Positions 17,556-26,990 of a stretch of DNA of 64,000 nucleotides are shown piece by piece. Made by a program: the position numbers and the translations under genes. This stretch comes from Sedimentitalea todarodis (GTDB lineage Bacteria > Pseudomonadota > Alphaproteobacteria > Rhodobacterales > Rhodobacteraceae), in the NCBI RefSeq assembly GCF_032595355.1, contig NZ_JASMWN010000001.1, forward strand, positions 310,001 through 374,000. The letters run 5' to 3'. Below the pieces are notes generated by a model. The model was given only the letters and a program-made list of their open reading frames with translations. It was not told the DNA's origin and searched no databases. Each line of letters starts with the position of its first letter. Within the stretch, counting starts at the first letter, position 1.

Positions 17556-18248
17556 CTAGATCTGTATCGGTTGCAGCACCTGTGGTTCGATCACATCCAC
17601 GTCGGGCAGGGCCTTGGCCAGCGTTTCAGCGGATTGTTCGAGAATCGGAAAAGTACGATAATGGCAGGGGATCAGGGTCTTGAAGTTGAAGTAGCGTTTG
17701 GCCGCGTAGGCGACCTTGGCCATGTCCATCGTGAAATGCCCGCCTGCAGACAGGATGCCGATGTCGGGTTTGTAGTAGTCTGCGAACCATTCCATATCTG
17801 CCATGATGTCGGTGTCGCCGCTGATATAGACGGTGTGGCCTTCGGCGTTCAGCATATAGCCGACCTCCGATCCGCCGGTGCGCGGGCCGTCTTCGGTCGA
17901 GAAGGTCGAGGAATGCTGGGCGGTCACCATCGAGAGCGTTGCGCCGCCCAGATCGACCGTGCCGCCCTTGTTGAAACCGACGGTGTTGATCTCTTCGGTT
18001 TCACCCCAGAAGCCCATGATATCATACTGGCCGACAGCGGGGATGTCCAATTTCCTGCACAGCGCCACGACGTCCACGACATGGTCGAAATGCACATGGG
18101 TCAGGATGATATGCGTGGCACCGGCAACGGCATCTTCGTGCTGGTCCTCGCCGAGCATCGGATTGCCTGTCAGCCAGGGGTCGATGAGCAAGACCAGATC
18201 GCCGGTCTCGATGCGAAAACTGCCATGTCCAAGCCAGATGATATTCAT
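17556..18248 (-). CDS. Metal-dependent hydrolase, UPF0173 (beta-lactamase fold)
   Basis: A 230-residue cytoplasmic protein of the metallo-beta-lactamase superfamily. The metal-binding HxHxDH motif is seen as THVHFDHV, and later ligands fit ISGDTDIMADM and LIPCHYRTFP. The opening MNIIWLGHGSFRIE is typical of UPF0173 proteins. The substrate is unknown; related folds act on acyl-phosphates, lactones or nucleic acids. It lies 64 bp downstream of a sulfatase on the same strand and may share its transcript. Confidence 0.85.
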   Translation of the reverse strand: MNIIWLGHGSFRIETGDLVLLIDPWLTGNPMLGEDQHEDAVAGATHIILTHVHFDHVVDVVALCRKLDIPAVGQYDIMGFWGETEEINTVGFNKGGTVDLGGATLSMVTAQHSSTFSTEDGPRTGGSEVGYMLNAEGHTVYISGDTDIMADMEWFADYYKPDIGILSAGGHFTMDMAKVAYAAKRYFNFKTLIPCHYRTFPILEQSAETLAKALPDVDVIEPQVLQPIQI

Positions 18249-18312
18249 AGGTGTCTCCCTTTGCCTGTCTCGACCCTAGCAACTGGCAGCGAGAAATCCA
18301 GCGACAGCGGTA

Positions 18313-19983
18313 TCAGGTCTTGGGACCGCCCTTCATGTTCGGCGCTGTCCGTCCCCGGTATCGCACGGTGAGGTCGAGTGGCGCGTCGTTCTCGTCATAG
18401 ACACCGAGCACGATGCCACGTCCTCTGCTCATCGTGCGCATCTCGATCAGTTGCGCCTCACTGCGCGTCGTGCGTTGCGAGGGGCGTCGCGCCCAGACAA
18501 ACAGCTTGTCATACATCTTTGCGATGACATCGGCATGATCTTTGCTTTCCCCCAGATCGTTCAACTCATCCGGGTCGTTGACAAGATCAAAGAGCATGGG
18601 CCGATGGCCGCCCTCGAAATGCATCAGCTTCCATTGCTTGTCCGCCACCATGAACATGGTCGCATCCCGCACGCTTGCACCAAGTTTGTCCGCCAGTGGC
18701 GAAGCGGAATAGTCATATTCGCAGATCACATAATCGCGCAGCGTCTCCGCAGATTTGCCGTGCAGGATCGGCATCAGGCTTTCGCCTTCCAGGATGTGAC
18801 GGTCCGGTGCGGTGCCAGTGGCTTCGACAAATGTCGGGGCAAGATCAATGCACTCCACGAGCGCATCACAGACGCTGCCACGGGTGGAATCGGCTTCGGC
18901 GGAGGGGTCATAGATGATCAGCGGTACGACTGTCGATGCGTCGTGGAAAAAGGTCTTTTCGCCCAGCCAGTGATCACCGAGGAAATCGCCATGATCGGAC
19001 GTCAGCACGATCATGGTGTCCTCCATCCGGCCGGTTTGCTCCAGCCATTTGAACAAGCGCCCCATCTGGTCATCGGCCTGTTTGATCAGTCCCATGTAGG
19101 CGGGGACCACGGCCTCGCGCACGTCTTGCCGGGAAAAGGCCTCGCCGACCTGACTTTCCATGAACGCCCTGAAGACGGGGTGGGTCGTCTCCCGCTCGCT
19201 GTTCGAGCGCACCGGAGGCAGCACGTGTTCCGGCCCGAACATCGAGGCATAGGGGTCCGGCACGATATAGGGCCAATGTGGTTTGATGTAACTCAGATGG
19301 CAGCACCACGGCCCATCCTGCCTTGCGATAAACTCCATGGCCCGACCGGTAAGATAGGGTGTTTCGCTGTCAGGCTCGGCAATGTTGGCGGCGCTGGTGG
19401 CATTCTTGAGGAACCAGCCCGAGAGTACATTGCCCGCCTCATCAAGGCCGGAATTCGCAAAGTCATGCCAGGGGTTGTCGCTCTCATATCCCTTTGCCTT
19501 CAACCAGGCATTGTATGCCTTGGCTCCGTCCGGGTCGTAATACCCGTCCGGACCTTCCGGCAGCATGCCGTCATCGCGTTCGAACACGTCGAACCCGCAC
19601 TCGGCGACACGGGCACCGATAAGGCTGTCGGGCGCAAGTCCCAGACGTGCCATCCCCTCGGCATCGGCGCGCATATGGGTCTTGCCCACAAGAAAGCAAT
19701 CCATTCCGGCCTTGCGCAGATGGTCGCCCATCGTGACTTCCCCGACCTTAAGCGGAATGCCGTTCCAGCTGGCACCATGGCTGTGCACATAGCGCCCGGT
19801 ATAGGTCGACATGCGCGAAGAGCCGCAGACGGGAGATTGAATATAGCACCGGGTAAAACGGACACCCTTTGCCGCCAGCCGGTCGATGTGGGGTGTCTTC
19901 AGGTGCGGATGGCCGTAACAGCTCAGGTAATCGCACCGCAACTGATCGAACATGATGAAGAGGATATTCTTGGGTTTGGCCAT
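18313..19983 (-). CDS. Sulfatase / phosphonate monoester hydrolase family protein
   Basis: A 556-residue enzyme of the alkaline-phosphatase superfamily. It opens with KNILFIMFDQLRCDYLSCYG, which supplies metal-binding Asp13, and later has TSDHGDFLGDH for further ligands. The formylglycine site is at Cys53 in VCGSSRMSTYTGR. The usual core is C-x-P/A-x-R; here the third position is Ser, so modification by a formylglycine-generating enzyme is not certain. No signal peptide is seen, which favours a cytoplasmic phosphonate-monoester or arylsulfate hydrolase. A GTG seven codons upstream (20004) is an alternative start; neither start has a strong ribosome site. Confidence 0.85.
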   Translation of the reverse strand: MAKPKNILFIMFDQLRCDYLSCYGHPHLKTPHIDRLAAKGVRFTRCYIQSPVCGSSRMSTYTGRYVHSHGASWNGIPLKVGEVTMGDHLRKAGMDCFLVGKTHMRADAEGMARLGLAPDSLIGARVAECGFDVFERDDGMLPEGPDGYYDPDGAKAYNAWLKAKGYESDNPWHDFANSGLDEAGNVLSGWFLKNATSAANIAEPDSETPYLTGRAMEFIARQDGPWCCHLSYIKPHWPYIVPDPYASMFGPEHVLPPVRSNSERETTHPVFRAFMESQVGEAFSRQDVREAVVPAYMGLIKQADDQMGRLFKWLEQTGRMEDTMIVLTSDHGDFLGDHWLGEKTFFHDASTVVPLIIYDPSAEADSTRGSVCDALVECIDLAPTFVEATGTAPDRHILEGESLMPILHGKSAETLRDYVICEYDYSASPLADKLGASVRDATMFMVADKQWKLMHFEGGHRPMLFDLVNDPDELNDLGESKDHADVIAKMYDKLFVWARRPSQRTTRSEAQLIEMRTMSRGRGIVLGVYDENDAPLDLTVRYRGRTAPNMKGGPKT

Positions 19984-20219
19984 GTCTGTTAACTGGGGCG
20001 GCACACCCGGACTGCATTGCGCACCCCGGCAGCCTGCCTCTCTCCCTTGATTCTGGGCGTCAAACTAAGGAGCGAAACCAGAAAGAGGAAACAGTTAGTT
20101 TGCAGGCCTCAACGCAAGATGGATCTTGGTGGAGGCGAAAGGCCGGCATGTTTGCGAAGTGATCTTTGGCCGGGAGCAAGGCGCAGGCCGAAGTGTCACC
20201 GGTTTTGGGATGGTCTCAA

Positions 20220-20294
20220 TGGAGCGGGCGATGAGATTCGAACTCACGACCCTAACCTTGGCAAGGTTATGCTCTACCCCTGAGCTACGCCCGC
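20220..20294 (-). tRNA. tRNA-Gly (anticodon GCC), CCA encoded
   Basis: On the minus strand the acceptor arms GCGGGCG (from 20294) and CGCCCGC (to 20224) pair fully. The D-arm AGCTCAGGGGTAGAGC, an anticodon arm with loop CTTGCCAAG giving GCC, and the T-arm GTGAGTTCGAATCTCAT are all intact. The 3' end TCCA shows that CCA is encoded. It decodes GGC/GGU glycine codons. Confidence 0.96.
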
Positions 20295-20444
20295 GTCCTT
20301 GAGTGAGGCGTGAGATATAAACAACTGACCCGACCCGCAAGGGGAAAAACAAGGGATGCACCAAAAAAATCGCCGCAACGCGACGGAACTTTGTCGCGCC
20401 AGCGTATCAGAGGTGTTGACGTTGTAGAATTGATGAAAGGCGCG

Positions 20445-20579
20445 ATGATGACGGCTGTTGAGACGTGCAGAATTGTGTTTCTGAGTTGCGCGATCCTGTT
20501 GGGCCTGACCCTCGATGCGTTCGCCTCTACGCAGGTGACCGCAGATGACGTTCCGCTGGTTTGGATCACGGACGGCTGA
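20445..20579 (+). CDS. Possible small secreted peptide
   Basis: A 44-codon frame with AAAGG upstream. It encodes a signal-peptide-like start (RIVFLSCAILLGLTLDAFAS) and only about 17 residues beyond. No family is recognised. It may be a small exported peptide or the 5' remnant of a decayed gene; the codon use is compatible with coding but the evidence is thin. Confidence 0.3.
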   Translation: MMTAVETCRIVFLSCAILLGLTLDAFASTQVTADDVPLVWITDG

Positions 20580-20718
20580 GTCCAGAGCCGCAACCGGGAT
20601 GCCAGGCACGGGCGATCCCGGCTGGCAAAAATCGCCAGCAGGCTTCTAACTTTGGTCGTGGCGCGCTAGGCTCTGGGCTTGCCGGCCCGCGAGGGCCCAT
20701 GTCACAGGTGGCTGCACA

Positions 20719-21072
20719 ATGGTCAGGGACGAGTTCAATCGCTACTGCGCGAGGTTCAGCGGCGCAACGCATGTCGTGCAATGGGGAAATTCGGATGTCT
20801 GGAAGGTCGGGGGCAAGGTCTTTGCGATCTGTGGCTGGGCTGAAGGCGAGGACGCCTATACGTTCAAGGCCTCGGACATCGCGTTCGAGGTCTTGTCAGA
20901 CATGCCGGGCATCCGCCCCGCGCCATATCTCGCCTCGCGAGGGTTCAAGTGGTTGCAACATTACGCGGCGCCGGGGCTAACCGATGCCGAGTTGAAGCGC
21001 CACATCTCTGAATCCTACGATATGGTTGTCGCCGCCCTGACCAAGAAAAAACGCGCCGAACTGGGGCTGTAG
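20719..21072 (+). CDS. MmcQ/YjbR family protein
   Basis: A 117-residue protein of the CyaY-like MmcQ/YjbR family. The typical pattern is present: a conserved Val-Trp core (VVQWGNSDVWKVGGKVFAI), then FKASDIAFEVLSDMPGIRPAPYLA broken at residues 50-75, and GFKWLQHY. Members are called DNA-binding on the basis of the fold, but their role is not established. An AGGTGG site precedes the ATG. It has no close partner: tRNA-Gly lies upstream on the other strand, and a 225-bp non-coding stretch separates it from pyc, which converges. Confidence 0.85.
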   Translation: MVRDEFNRYCARFSGATHVVQWGNSDVWKVGGKVFAICGWAEGEDAYTFKASDIAFEVLSDMPGIRPAPYLASRGFKWLQHYAAPGLTDAELKRHISESYDMVVAALTKKKRAELGL

Positions 21073-21297
21073 GCCGAAAAGAGCGCCGAGAGCGTTGTGC
21101 GGATGACTTGGGCCATCCGGTTTCACCAACGCATTGAGAGCTATGATTTCAAACAGCTCTCGGTGAGTCTGGCATAGCGCGAGCCGCTGAAGTGCGACGT
21201 CGACAGGATGCGGATCAGGCGGCACCTTGTGCCGGGAAACGCGACCACGCCCGCGCCCGCCCGGTGGTTCAATACCGAGCGGTGCAACGCTGTAGGT

Positions 21298-24200
21298 CTA
21301 TTCCAGTTCGATCAGCAGGTCCTTTGCGTCGATCTGGCTGCCGGGTTGGACATGGACCGTTTTGATTGTCGCAACGCGTTCGGCGTTCAGCCCGGTTTCC
21401 ATCTTCATGGCTTCGATGGTCAGCAGCAGATCGCCCTCCTTGACGGCTTGACCCGCCTTTACTGCAACGGTAGCGACAACTCCCGGCATCGGAGCGCCGA
21501 TGTGGTCAGGGTTGCCACTCTCGGCCTTGGCGCGTTTCTCGGCGGTGGATTTGACCATGCGGTTGGGCACGCGGATGACGCGGGGCTGGCCGTTCAGTTC
21601 GAAGAAGACCTTGACCTCGCCTTCTTCATTGGTTTCGCCCACCGCCTGCATGCGGATTTCCAGCGTCTTGCCCGGATCGATTTCCGCACTCAGTTCCTCG
21701 CCCGGTTGCATGCCGTAAAAGAACGTCGTGGTCGGCAGAGTGCGCACCGGACCATAAATCCGATGGCGCCCCATGTAGTCCATGAACACCTTGGGATACA
21801 TGAGATAGCCGCACAGATCCTCTTCATCTATCTCCTTACCTTCAAGCTCTGCCGTGACGCTGGCGCGGACCCCATCGAAATCGACTGGGGGCAGGTGTTT
21901 GCCAGGGCGCTCCATGTTCGGTGTATCGCCCTTGAGCACCTTTTTGGTGATGCCCTCGGGAAAGCCGCCCGGCGGGTGGCCCAGATCGCCGCGCATCATG
22001 CCAATGACCGAATCCGGGAACGAGAGGTCCACATTCGGATCTTCGACATCTGCACGGGTCAGGCCCTGGCTGACCATCATGAGGGCCATGTCACCGACCA
22101 CCTTGGAGGATGGCGTGACCTTTGGAATGTCACCGAACATCTGGTTTACATCGGCATACGTCTGCGCCACTTCGTGCCAACGCTCCTCAAGTCCCAGGGA
22201 CCGCGCCTGGGCCTTGAGATTGGTGAACTGCCCGCCGGGCATCTCGTGCAGGTACACCTCGGAGTTGGGCGCTTGCAGACCGCTCTCGAAAGCCGCGTAT
22301 TGTGCGCGAACCTGTTCCCAGTATTCGCTGATCTCCCGGATCGCGACCATGTCCAGCCCGGTGTCTCGGTCGGTGCGGCGCAGTGCCTCGACCACCGAGC
22401 CAAGCGTTGGCTGGCTGGTGTTGCCCGACAGTGCGTCCATCGCGCAGTCGACGGCGTCCACCCCCGCTTCGGAGGCCGCGAGGATGCTGGCGCAGCCGGC
22501 GCCGGCGGTGTCATGCGTGTGAAAGTGGATCGGCAGGCCGACCTCTTCCTTCAGCGCCCTGACCAGCGCCTTGGCGGCGGTGGGCTTGAGCAACCCGCCC
22601 ATGTCCTTGAGGCCCAGGATGTGGGCCCCCGCATCGCGCAGTTCCTTGCCGGCCTCGACATAGTACTTCAGGTTGTACTTGGCCCGGTCGGGATCGTTGA
22701 TATCGCCGGTATAGCAGATCGAGCCTTCGCAGAGTTTGCCCGAGTCCAGCACAGCATCCATCGCCACGCGCATGTTCTCGACCCAGTTGAGCGCATCAAA
22801 GACACGGAACAGATCGACGCCGGTTTCGGCGGCCTGCTTCACGAATTTCTGCACCACGTTGTCGGGATAGTTGGTGTAGCCGACCCCGTTGGAGCCACGC
22901 AGCAGCATCTGGGTCATCACGTTGGGCATGGCCGCGCGCAGGTCGCGCAGGCGCTGCCACGGGCATTCCTGCAGGAACCGATAGGCGACGTCGAAGGTGG
23001 CCCCGCCCCAGCATTCAACCGAGAACAACCCCGGCAGATTGGTGGCATAGACGGGTGCAACCCGGATCATGTCGATCGAGCGCATGCGCGTTGCCAGCAG
23101 CGACTGGTGGCTGTCGCGCATGGTGGTGTCGGTCACCAGCAGCTGCGATTGCGCCTTCATCCACTCGGCCACCGCCTGCGGTCCCTTCTGTTCCAGCAGG
23201 TTGCGGGTGCCCATCATCGGTTCGCCCCGCTGCGCAGGTGCCCGCGGCAGTTTCAGGTCGGCAGGCGGGCGCGGACGATCCTTGACCTCGGGATGGCCGT
23301 TGACCGTGATGTCGGCGATATAGGTCAGGACTTTGGTGCCGCGGTCGCGGCGACGCTTGAAATGGAACAGGTCCGGCGTTTCGTCGATGAATTTGGTGGT
23401 GTAGGTGTTGTTCAGAAACGTCGGGTGTTTCAGCAGGTTCTCGACAAAGGCGATGTTGGTGCTGACCCCGCGCACCCGGAATTCGCGCAGCGCGCGGTCC
23501 ATCCGCGCAATCGCCGCCTCGGGGGTCGGCGCCCAGGCGGTGACCTTGGTCAGCAGGCTGTCGTAGTAGCGCGTGATGAAACCGCCGGCATAGGCGGTGC
23601 CGCCATCGAGCCGGATGCCCATGCCGGTGGCTGACCGAAACGCGGTAATGCGGCCGTAATCAGGGATGAAGTTGTTCTGCGGGTCCTCGGTCGTGACACG
23701 GGTTTGCAGCGCGTGACCGTTCAGGTGCACATCTTCCTGGCTGGGCTTGCCGGTGGCATCGGCGATGGTCTTGCCCTCGGCGATCAGGATCTGCGCGCGG
23801 ACGATGTCGATGCCGGTGACTTCTTCGGTGACGGTGTGTTCGACCTGCACGCGCGGGTTCACTTCGATGAAGTAGAACTGCTCGTTCTCCATATCCATCA
23901 GGAATTCAACCGTGCCCGCGCATTCATAGTTCACGTGCTTGCAGATGCGATATCCAAGGTCGCAGATCTCGGTGCGCTGCGCCTCGGTCAGATAGGGGGC
24001 AGGGGCGCGTTCAACGACTTTCTGGTTGCGGCGTTGCACCGAACAATCGCGTTCATAAAGATGATACATCCCGCCATGCTTGTCGCCGAGGATCTGCACC
24101 TCGACATGGCGCGCGCTGGTAATCATTTTTTCCAGATAGCCTTCGCCATTGCCAAAGGCGGCCTCGGCCTCGCGGCGGCCTTCGCGGATTTTCTCCTCGA

Positions 24201-24738
24201 GTTCGTCGGCATTCAGGATCGGACGCATGCCGCGTCCACCGCCACCCCAGGACGCCTTGAGCATCAGGGGATAGCCGACTTTGTCCGCCTCGGAGCGGAT
24301 CGCATCCATGTCCTCGCCCAGAACTTCGGTTGCCGGGATCACCGGCACGCCGGCTTCGATGGCGACCTTGCGTGCGCTGGCCTTGTCGCCAAGCGCGCGC
24401 ATCGTTTCGGCGCGTGGTCCGATAAAGGTGATTCCGGCCTGGTCGCAGGCATCGACGAAATCGGGGTTTTCCGACAGCAGGCCATAGCCCGGATGGATCG
24501 CATCGGCGCCGCATTCGCGCGCCACGCGGATGATCTCTGCGATCGACAGATAGGCCGCGACCGGCCCCATCCCTTCGCCGATACGATAGGCCTCGTCGGC
24601 CTTGAACCGGTGCAGCCCGAGCTTGTCCTCTTCGGCATAGACCGCAACCGTGCGTTTGCCCATCTCGTTCGCAGCCCGCATCACGCGGATCGCAATCTCG
24701 CCCCGGTTGGCAATCAGAATCTTCTTGAAATCAGGCAT
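21298..24738 (-). CDS. pyc: Pyruvate carboxylase
   Basis: A 1146-residue biotin enzyme that carboxylates pyruvate to oxaloacetate with ATP and bicarbonate, replenishing the TCA cycle. The start at 24738 has an AGGAG site; a frame start seven codons upstream is less likely. The order is biotin carboxylase (residues 1-450, opening KILIANRGEIAIRVMRA, ATP-grasp SWGGGGRGM), carboxyltransferase (about 530-800, TDTTMRDSHQSLLATRMRS), the PYC/OADA tetramerisation region, and the biotinyl domain with the biotinylated lysine at residue 1112 in IEAMKMETG. The length matches the single-chain alpha4 form. The gene appears to be monocistronic. Confidence 0.97.
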   Translation of the reverse strand: MPDFKKILIANRGEIAIRVMRAANEMGKRTVAVYAEEDKLGLHRFKADEAYRIGEGMGPVAAYLSIAEIIRVARECGADAIHPGYGLLSENPDFVDACDQAGITFIGPRAETMRALGDKASARKVAIEAGVPVIPATEVLGEDMDAIRSEADKVGYPLMLKASWGGGGRGMRPILNADELEEKIREGRREAEAAFGNGEGYLEKMITSARHVEVQILGDKHGGMYHLYERDCSVQRRNQKVVERAPAPYLTEAQRTEICDLGYRICKHVNYECAGTVEFLMDMENEQFYFIEVNPRVQVEHTVTEEVTGIDIVRAQILIAEGKTIADATGKPSQEDVHLNGHALQTRVTTEDPQNNFIPDYGRITAFRSATGMGIRLDGGTAYAGGFITRYYDSLLTKVTAWAPTPEAAIARMDRALREFRVRGVSTNIAFVENLLKHPTFLNNTYTTKFIDETPDLFHFKRRRDRGTKVLTYIADITVNGHPEVKDRPRPPADLKLPRAPAQRGEPMMGTRNLLEQKGPQAVAEWMKAQSQLLVTDTTMRDSHQSLLATRMRSIDMIRVAPVYATNLPGLFSVECWGGATFDVAYRFLQECPWQRLRDLRAAMPNVMTQMLLRGSNGVGYTNYPDNVVQKFVKQAAETGVDLFRVFDALNWVENMRVAMDAVLDSGKLCEGSICYTGDINDPDRAKYNLKYYVEAGKELRDAGAHILGLKDMGGLLKPTAAKALVRALKEEVGLPIHFHTHDTAGAGCASILAASEAGVDAVDCAMDALSGNTSQPTLGSVVEALRRTDRDTGLDMVAIREISEYWEQVRAQYAAFESGLQAPNSEVYLHEMPGGQFTNLKAQARSLGLEERWHEVAQTYADVNQMFGDIPKVTPSSKVVGDMALMMVSQGLTRADVEDPNVDLSFPDSVIGMMRGDLGHPPGGFPEGITKKVLKGDTPNMERPGKHLPPVDFDGVRASVTAELEGKEIDEEDLCGYLMYPKVFMDYMGRHRIYGPVRTLPTTTFFYGMQPGEELSAEIDPGKTLEIRMQAVGETNEEGEVKVFFELNGQPRVIRVPNRMVKSTAEKRAKAESGNPDHIGAPMPGVVATVAVKAGQAVKEGDLLLTIEAMKMETGLNAERVATIKTVHVQPGSQIDAKDLLIELE

Positions 24739-24854
24739 GGCATGCTCCTGGTGCCTCAAAGTATCGGCTTGTTCTATTCAGCTTGTTACCAGACGTAAAC
24801 GTCTGCGTCTGATGTTATTGCCACGCCGCGCCTCATGCCTCTTCGTTGGGCACT

Positions 24855-26003
24855 TCAGCATATCGTCGGCAGTTCTATGGGATCAGGCAAATCCTGCAAA
24901 CTGTGTGCACCAATCTGCCCCATGTTGGCCTGCATGTCCCTGGTCAGCAGGTCGACCAGATGCGGCGGCCCATCCGCGCCGAGGGCGGCCAGGGCAAAGT
25001 GAAATCCACGCCCCAGCATCACGAAATCCGCACCGAGCGCTAAGGCGCGCAGGATATCGAGGCCGCTCTCGATCCCGCTGTCGAAGAGGAGCGGCAGCGT
25101 CGTTTCCGCCCGGATGGCGGGCAGCACCTCGATGCTCGACAACGAGCCGTCAAACTGCCGTCCGGCATGGTTGGACACCCATAATGCGTCGATACCGATC
25201 TGTTCCAGCGGTGCTGCATCCTCGGGGCGCATGATCCCTTTCAGGACAAACGGCCCGTCCCAGTGATCGCGCAGCCAGCGGACATACTCCATGTCCGGCG
25301 AGGTGCGCAGAATATAGCCGATATGCGCGGTCGGCGGCAGATTGGCCTGCGCGCCGGTGATGTATTTGTCGAGGGTGCGCATGCGTGGCATCCCCCTGCG
25401 GGCCATGCCCGCAGCCCAGACCGGGCGCATTCCGACCTGGGCCAGAAGGCGGGGCGTGAGCCGGGGCGGTTGCGTCAGCCCGGACCGGGTCTGACGTTCG
25501 CGGCGCGACGCAACCGGTACATCCACCGTCAGCACAAGCGTGCAAAAGCCCGCGGTGCGCGCCCGGTCCAGCAGATCGCGGCGAATCTCGGGAGCCTTGG
25601 GCGGGTACAGCTGAAACCAGGCATCTGGTCCCAGGTGCGGTGCTATGTCTTCGGGACTGGCGCTGGCGACGGTGGACATGCAAAAGGGCATCCCCGCCTG
25701 CGCTGCGGCCTGGGCCAGCAGGGCCTCGGCATCTGGCCAGATCAGGCCGGACATGCCGATGGGAGAGACGCCAAACGGTTGTCGATATGTTTGGCCCAGC
25801 AAGGTCGTGCTGATATCCGGTTCGATCGCGCCGTGCAGGATCGAGGGAGCAAAGCCGATTCGATCCAGCGCAGCGCGGTTGCGCGACTTGGTCGCCTCGG
25901 CGCCGGTGCCGCTGTCGAGATATTCCCAGACGAACTTGGGCAACCGACGTTTGGCGCGCCATTTCAGATCGATCAGACCAGGATACCTGCCGTGAAAATC
26001 CAT
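24855..26003 (-). CDS. FMN-dependent alpha-hydroxy acid oxidase/dehydrogenase (LldD-like)
   Basis: A 382-residue TIM-barrel flavoenzyme of the lactate/glycolate oxidase family. The active-site segment with the catalytic His reads WVSNHAGRQFDGS, where most members have SNHGGRQ. The FMN-phosphate site is DSGIESGLDILRALALGADFVMLGR (over residues 300-325). The N-terminal FVWEYLDSGTGAEAT is also typical. It likely oxidises L-lactate or a similar 2-hydroxy acid to the 2-oxo acid, passing electrons to oxygen or quinone; which one cannot be told. Its neighbour pyc uses pyruvate, the product of lactate oxidation, so a metabolic link is plausible. Confidence 0.9.
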   Translation of the reverse strand: MDFHGRYPGLIDLKWRAKRRLPKFVWEYLDSGTGAEATKSRNRAALDRIGFAPSILHGAIEPDISTTLLGQTYRQPFGVSPIGMSGLIWPDAEALLAQAAAQAGMPFCMSTVASASPEDIAPHLGPDAWFQLYPPKAPEIRRDLLDRARTAGFCTLVLTVDVPVASRRERQTRSGLTQPPRLTPRLLAQVGMRPVWAAGMARRGMPRMRTLDKYITGAQANLPPTAHIGYILRTSPDMEYVRWLRDHWDGPFVLKGIMRPEDAAPLEQIGIDALWVSNHAGRQFDGSLSSIEVLPAIRAETTLPLLFDSGIESGLDILRALALGADFVMLGRGFHFALAALGADGPPHLVDLLTRDMQANMGQIGAHSLQDLPDPIELPTIC

Positions 26004-26129
26004 ACTGTCTTTTCCGGTGTGCCGCGCAACAGCGCAAGCTTTAACAACGCTGCGGCTGGATGGAATTGCCGTTTCGTGCTAAAGTTGTCGGGTTTTATTG
26101 AAATCAAAGAAATTTGTTCGGAGTTTGCC

Positions 26130-26930
26130 ATGACCATTGAAACCGCAATTCGCGTTTGTGCCTCGTCCTCAGTCACCGCTACCGCAGCTTTTGCGGCCTG
26201 GCAGGCCGTTGAAAGCAAGCTGGAAGAGATCGGTGTTAACAACGACCGTCGCCGTGCCAGCCTGATTGGTCAATGCGCCCATGAAAGCGCACGGTTCAAG
26301 ACACGGTTCGAGAACCTCAACTATTCGGCCGCCGGGTTGTGGAAGATTTTTCGCCGCCATTTTTCCTCGCAGGCCGAGACCAATTCCTTTGCCCGGGACC
26401 CGGAGAAAATCGCCAATCGCGTCTATGCCAACCGGATGGGCAATGGCAGCCGGACGTCGGGGGATGGCTGGCGCTACCGTGGGCGCGGGTATCTGCAGCT
26501 GACCGGCAAAGACAACTATACGCGCTATGGGACCGCGATTGGCGAGGATCTCGTATCGAACCCGGACCGCGCGGCCGATCCCGATATCTGCTGGCTGATC
26601 GGGGCCGAGTATCTCTCCCGCACCCGGCGGTCAGGCCGGACGCTCCTGGAATGGGCAGATGTCCCCGACATCCTGATGGTCACGAAGGGCATCAACGGCG
26701 GCACCCATGGGTTGGCCGACCGCGAAGTTCTGACCGGCAAGGCACATGCGGAATTGACCGGCAACGCGAGTGTTGCGGAATGGCAGGCGTTGTTGCTGAA
26801 CGCGGGACTCAATCCGGGGCCGATCGACGGGTTGTTCGGCTCCAAGACCGAAGCCGCCCGCGAGGCCGCCGAAGCCCACTTTGGCGTGAACGGCGATGCG
26901 CTGCTCGCGGTTCTGCGCGGGATCGAATAA
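26130..26930 (+). CDS. GH19-like muralytic enzyme (putative chitinase/endolysin type)
   Basis: A 266-residue protein. The start at 26130 is set by a GGAG site; the frame is open far upstream but there it is antisense to the lldD-like gene. The N-terminal two-thirds matches the bacterial/phage GH19 lysozyme-like group (GQCAHESARFKTRFENLNYS, with the catalytic-type Glu in HES, then WRYRGRGYLQLTG). The C-terminal 50 residues resemble a peptidoglycan-binding repeat (LLLNAGLNPGPIDGLFGSKT). No signal peptide is seen, so it needs a holin, lysis or another route to reach the wall. No phage genes surround it. It probably cleaves glycan strands during wall turnover or is a prophage-derived remnant. Confidence 0.8.
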   Translation: MTIETAIRVCASSSVTATAAFAAWQAVESKLEEIGVNNDRRRASLIGQCAHESARFKTRFENLNYSAAGLWKIFRRHFSSQAETNSFARDPEKIANRVYANRMGNGSRTSGDGWRYRGRGYLQLTGKDNYTRYGTAIGEDLVSNPDRAADPDICWLIGAEYLSRTRRSGRTLLEWADVPDILMVTKGINGGTHGLADREVLTGKAHAELTGNASVAEWQALLLNAGLNPGPIDGLFGSKTEAAREAAEAHFGVNGDALLAVLRGIE

Positions 26931-26990
26931 GGCCGGAACAAGCCGCGAACATCCCTTTTCCTGCCTGCCGGGTTCGGCTACATTGCCCGC

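Noticed and set aside
21208..23634. 808-codon open frame on the plus strand opposite pyc
   Set aside because: It is an antisense frame of a high-GC gene; the translation is His/Gly/Arg-rich with no domain, while pyc on the minus strand is complete.
26130..26930. Prophage suggested by the endolysin-like gene
   Set aside because: No capsid, tail, integrase or attachment repeats nearby; the neighbours are housekeeping genes.
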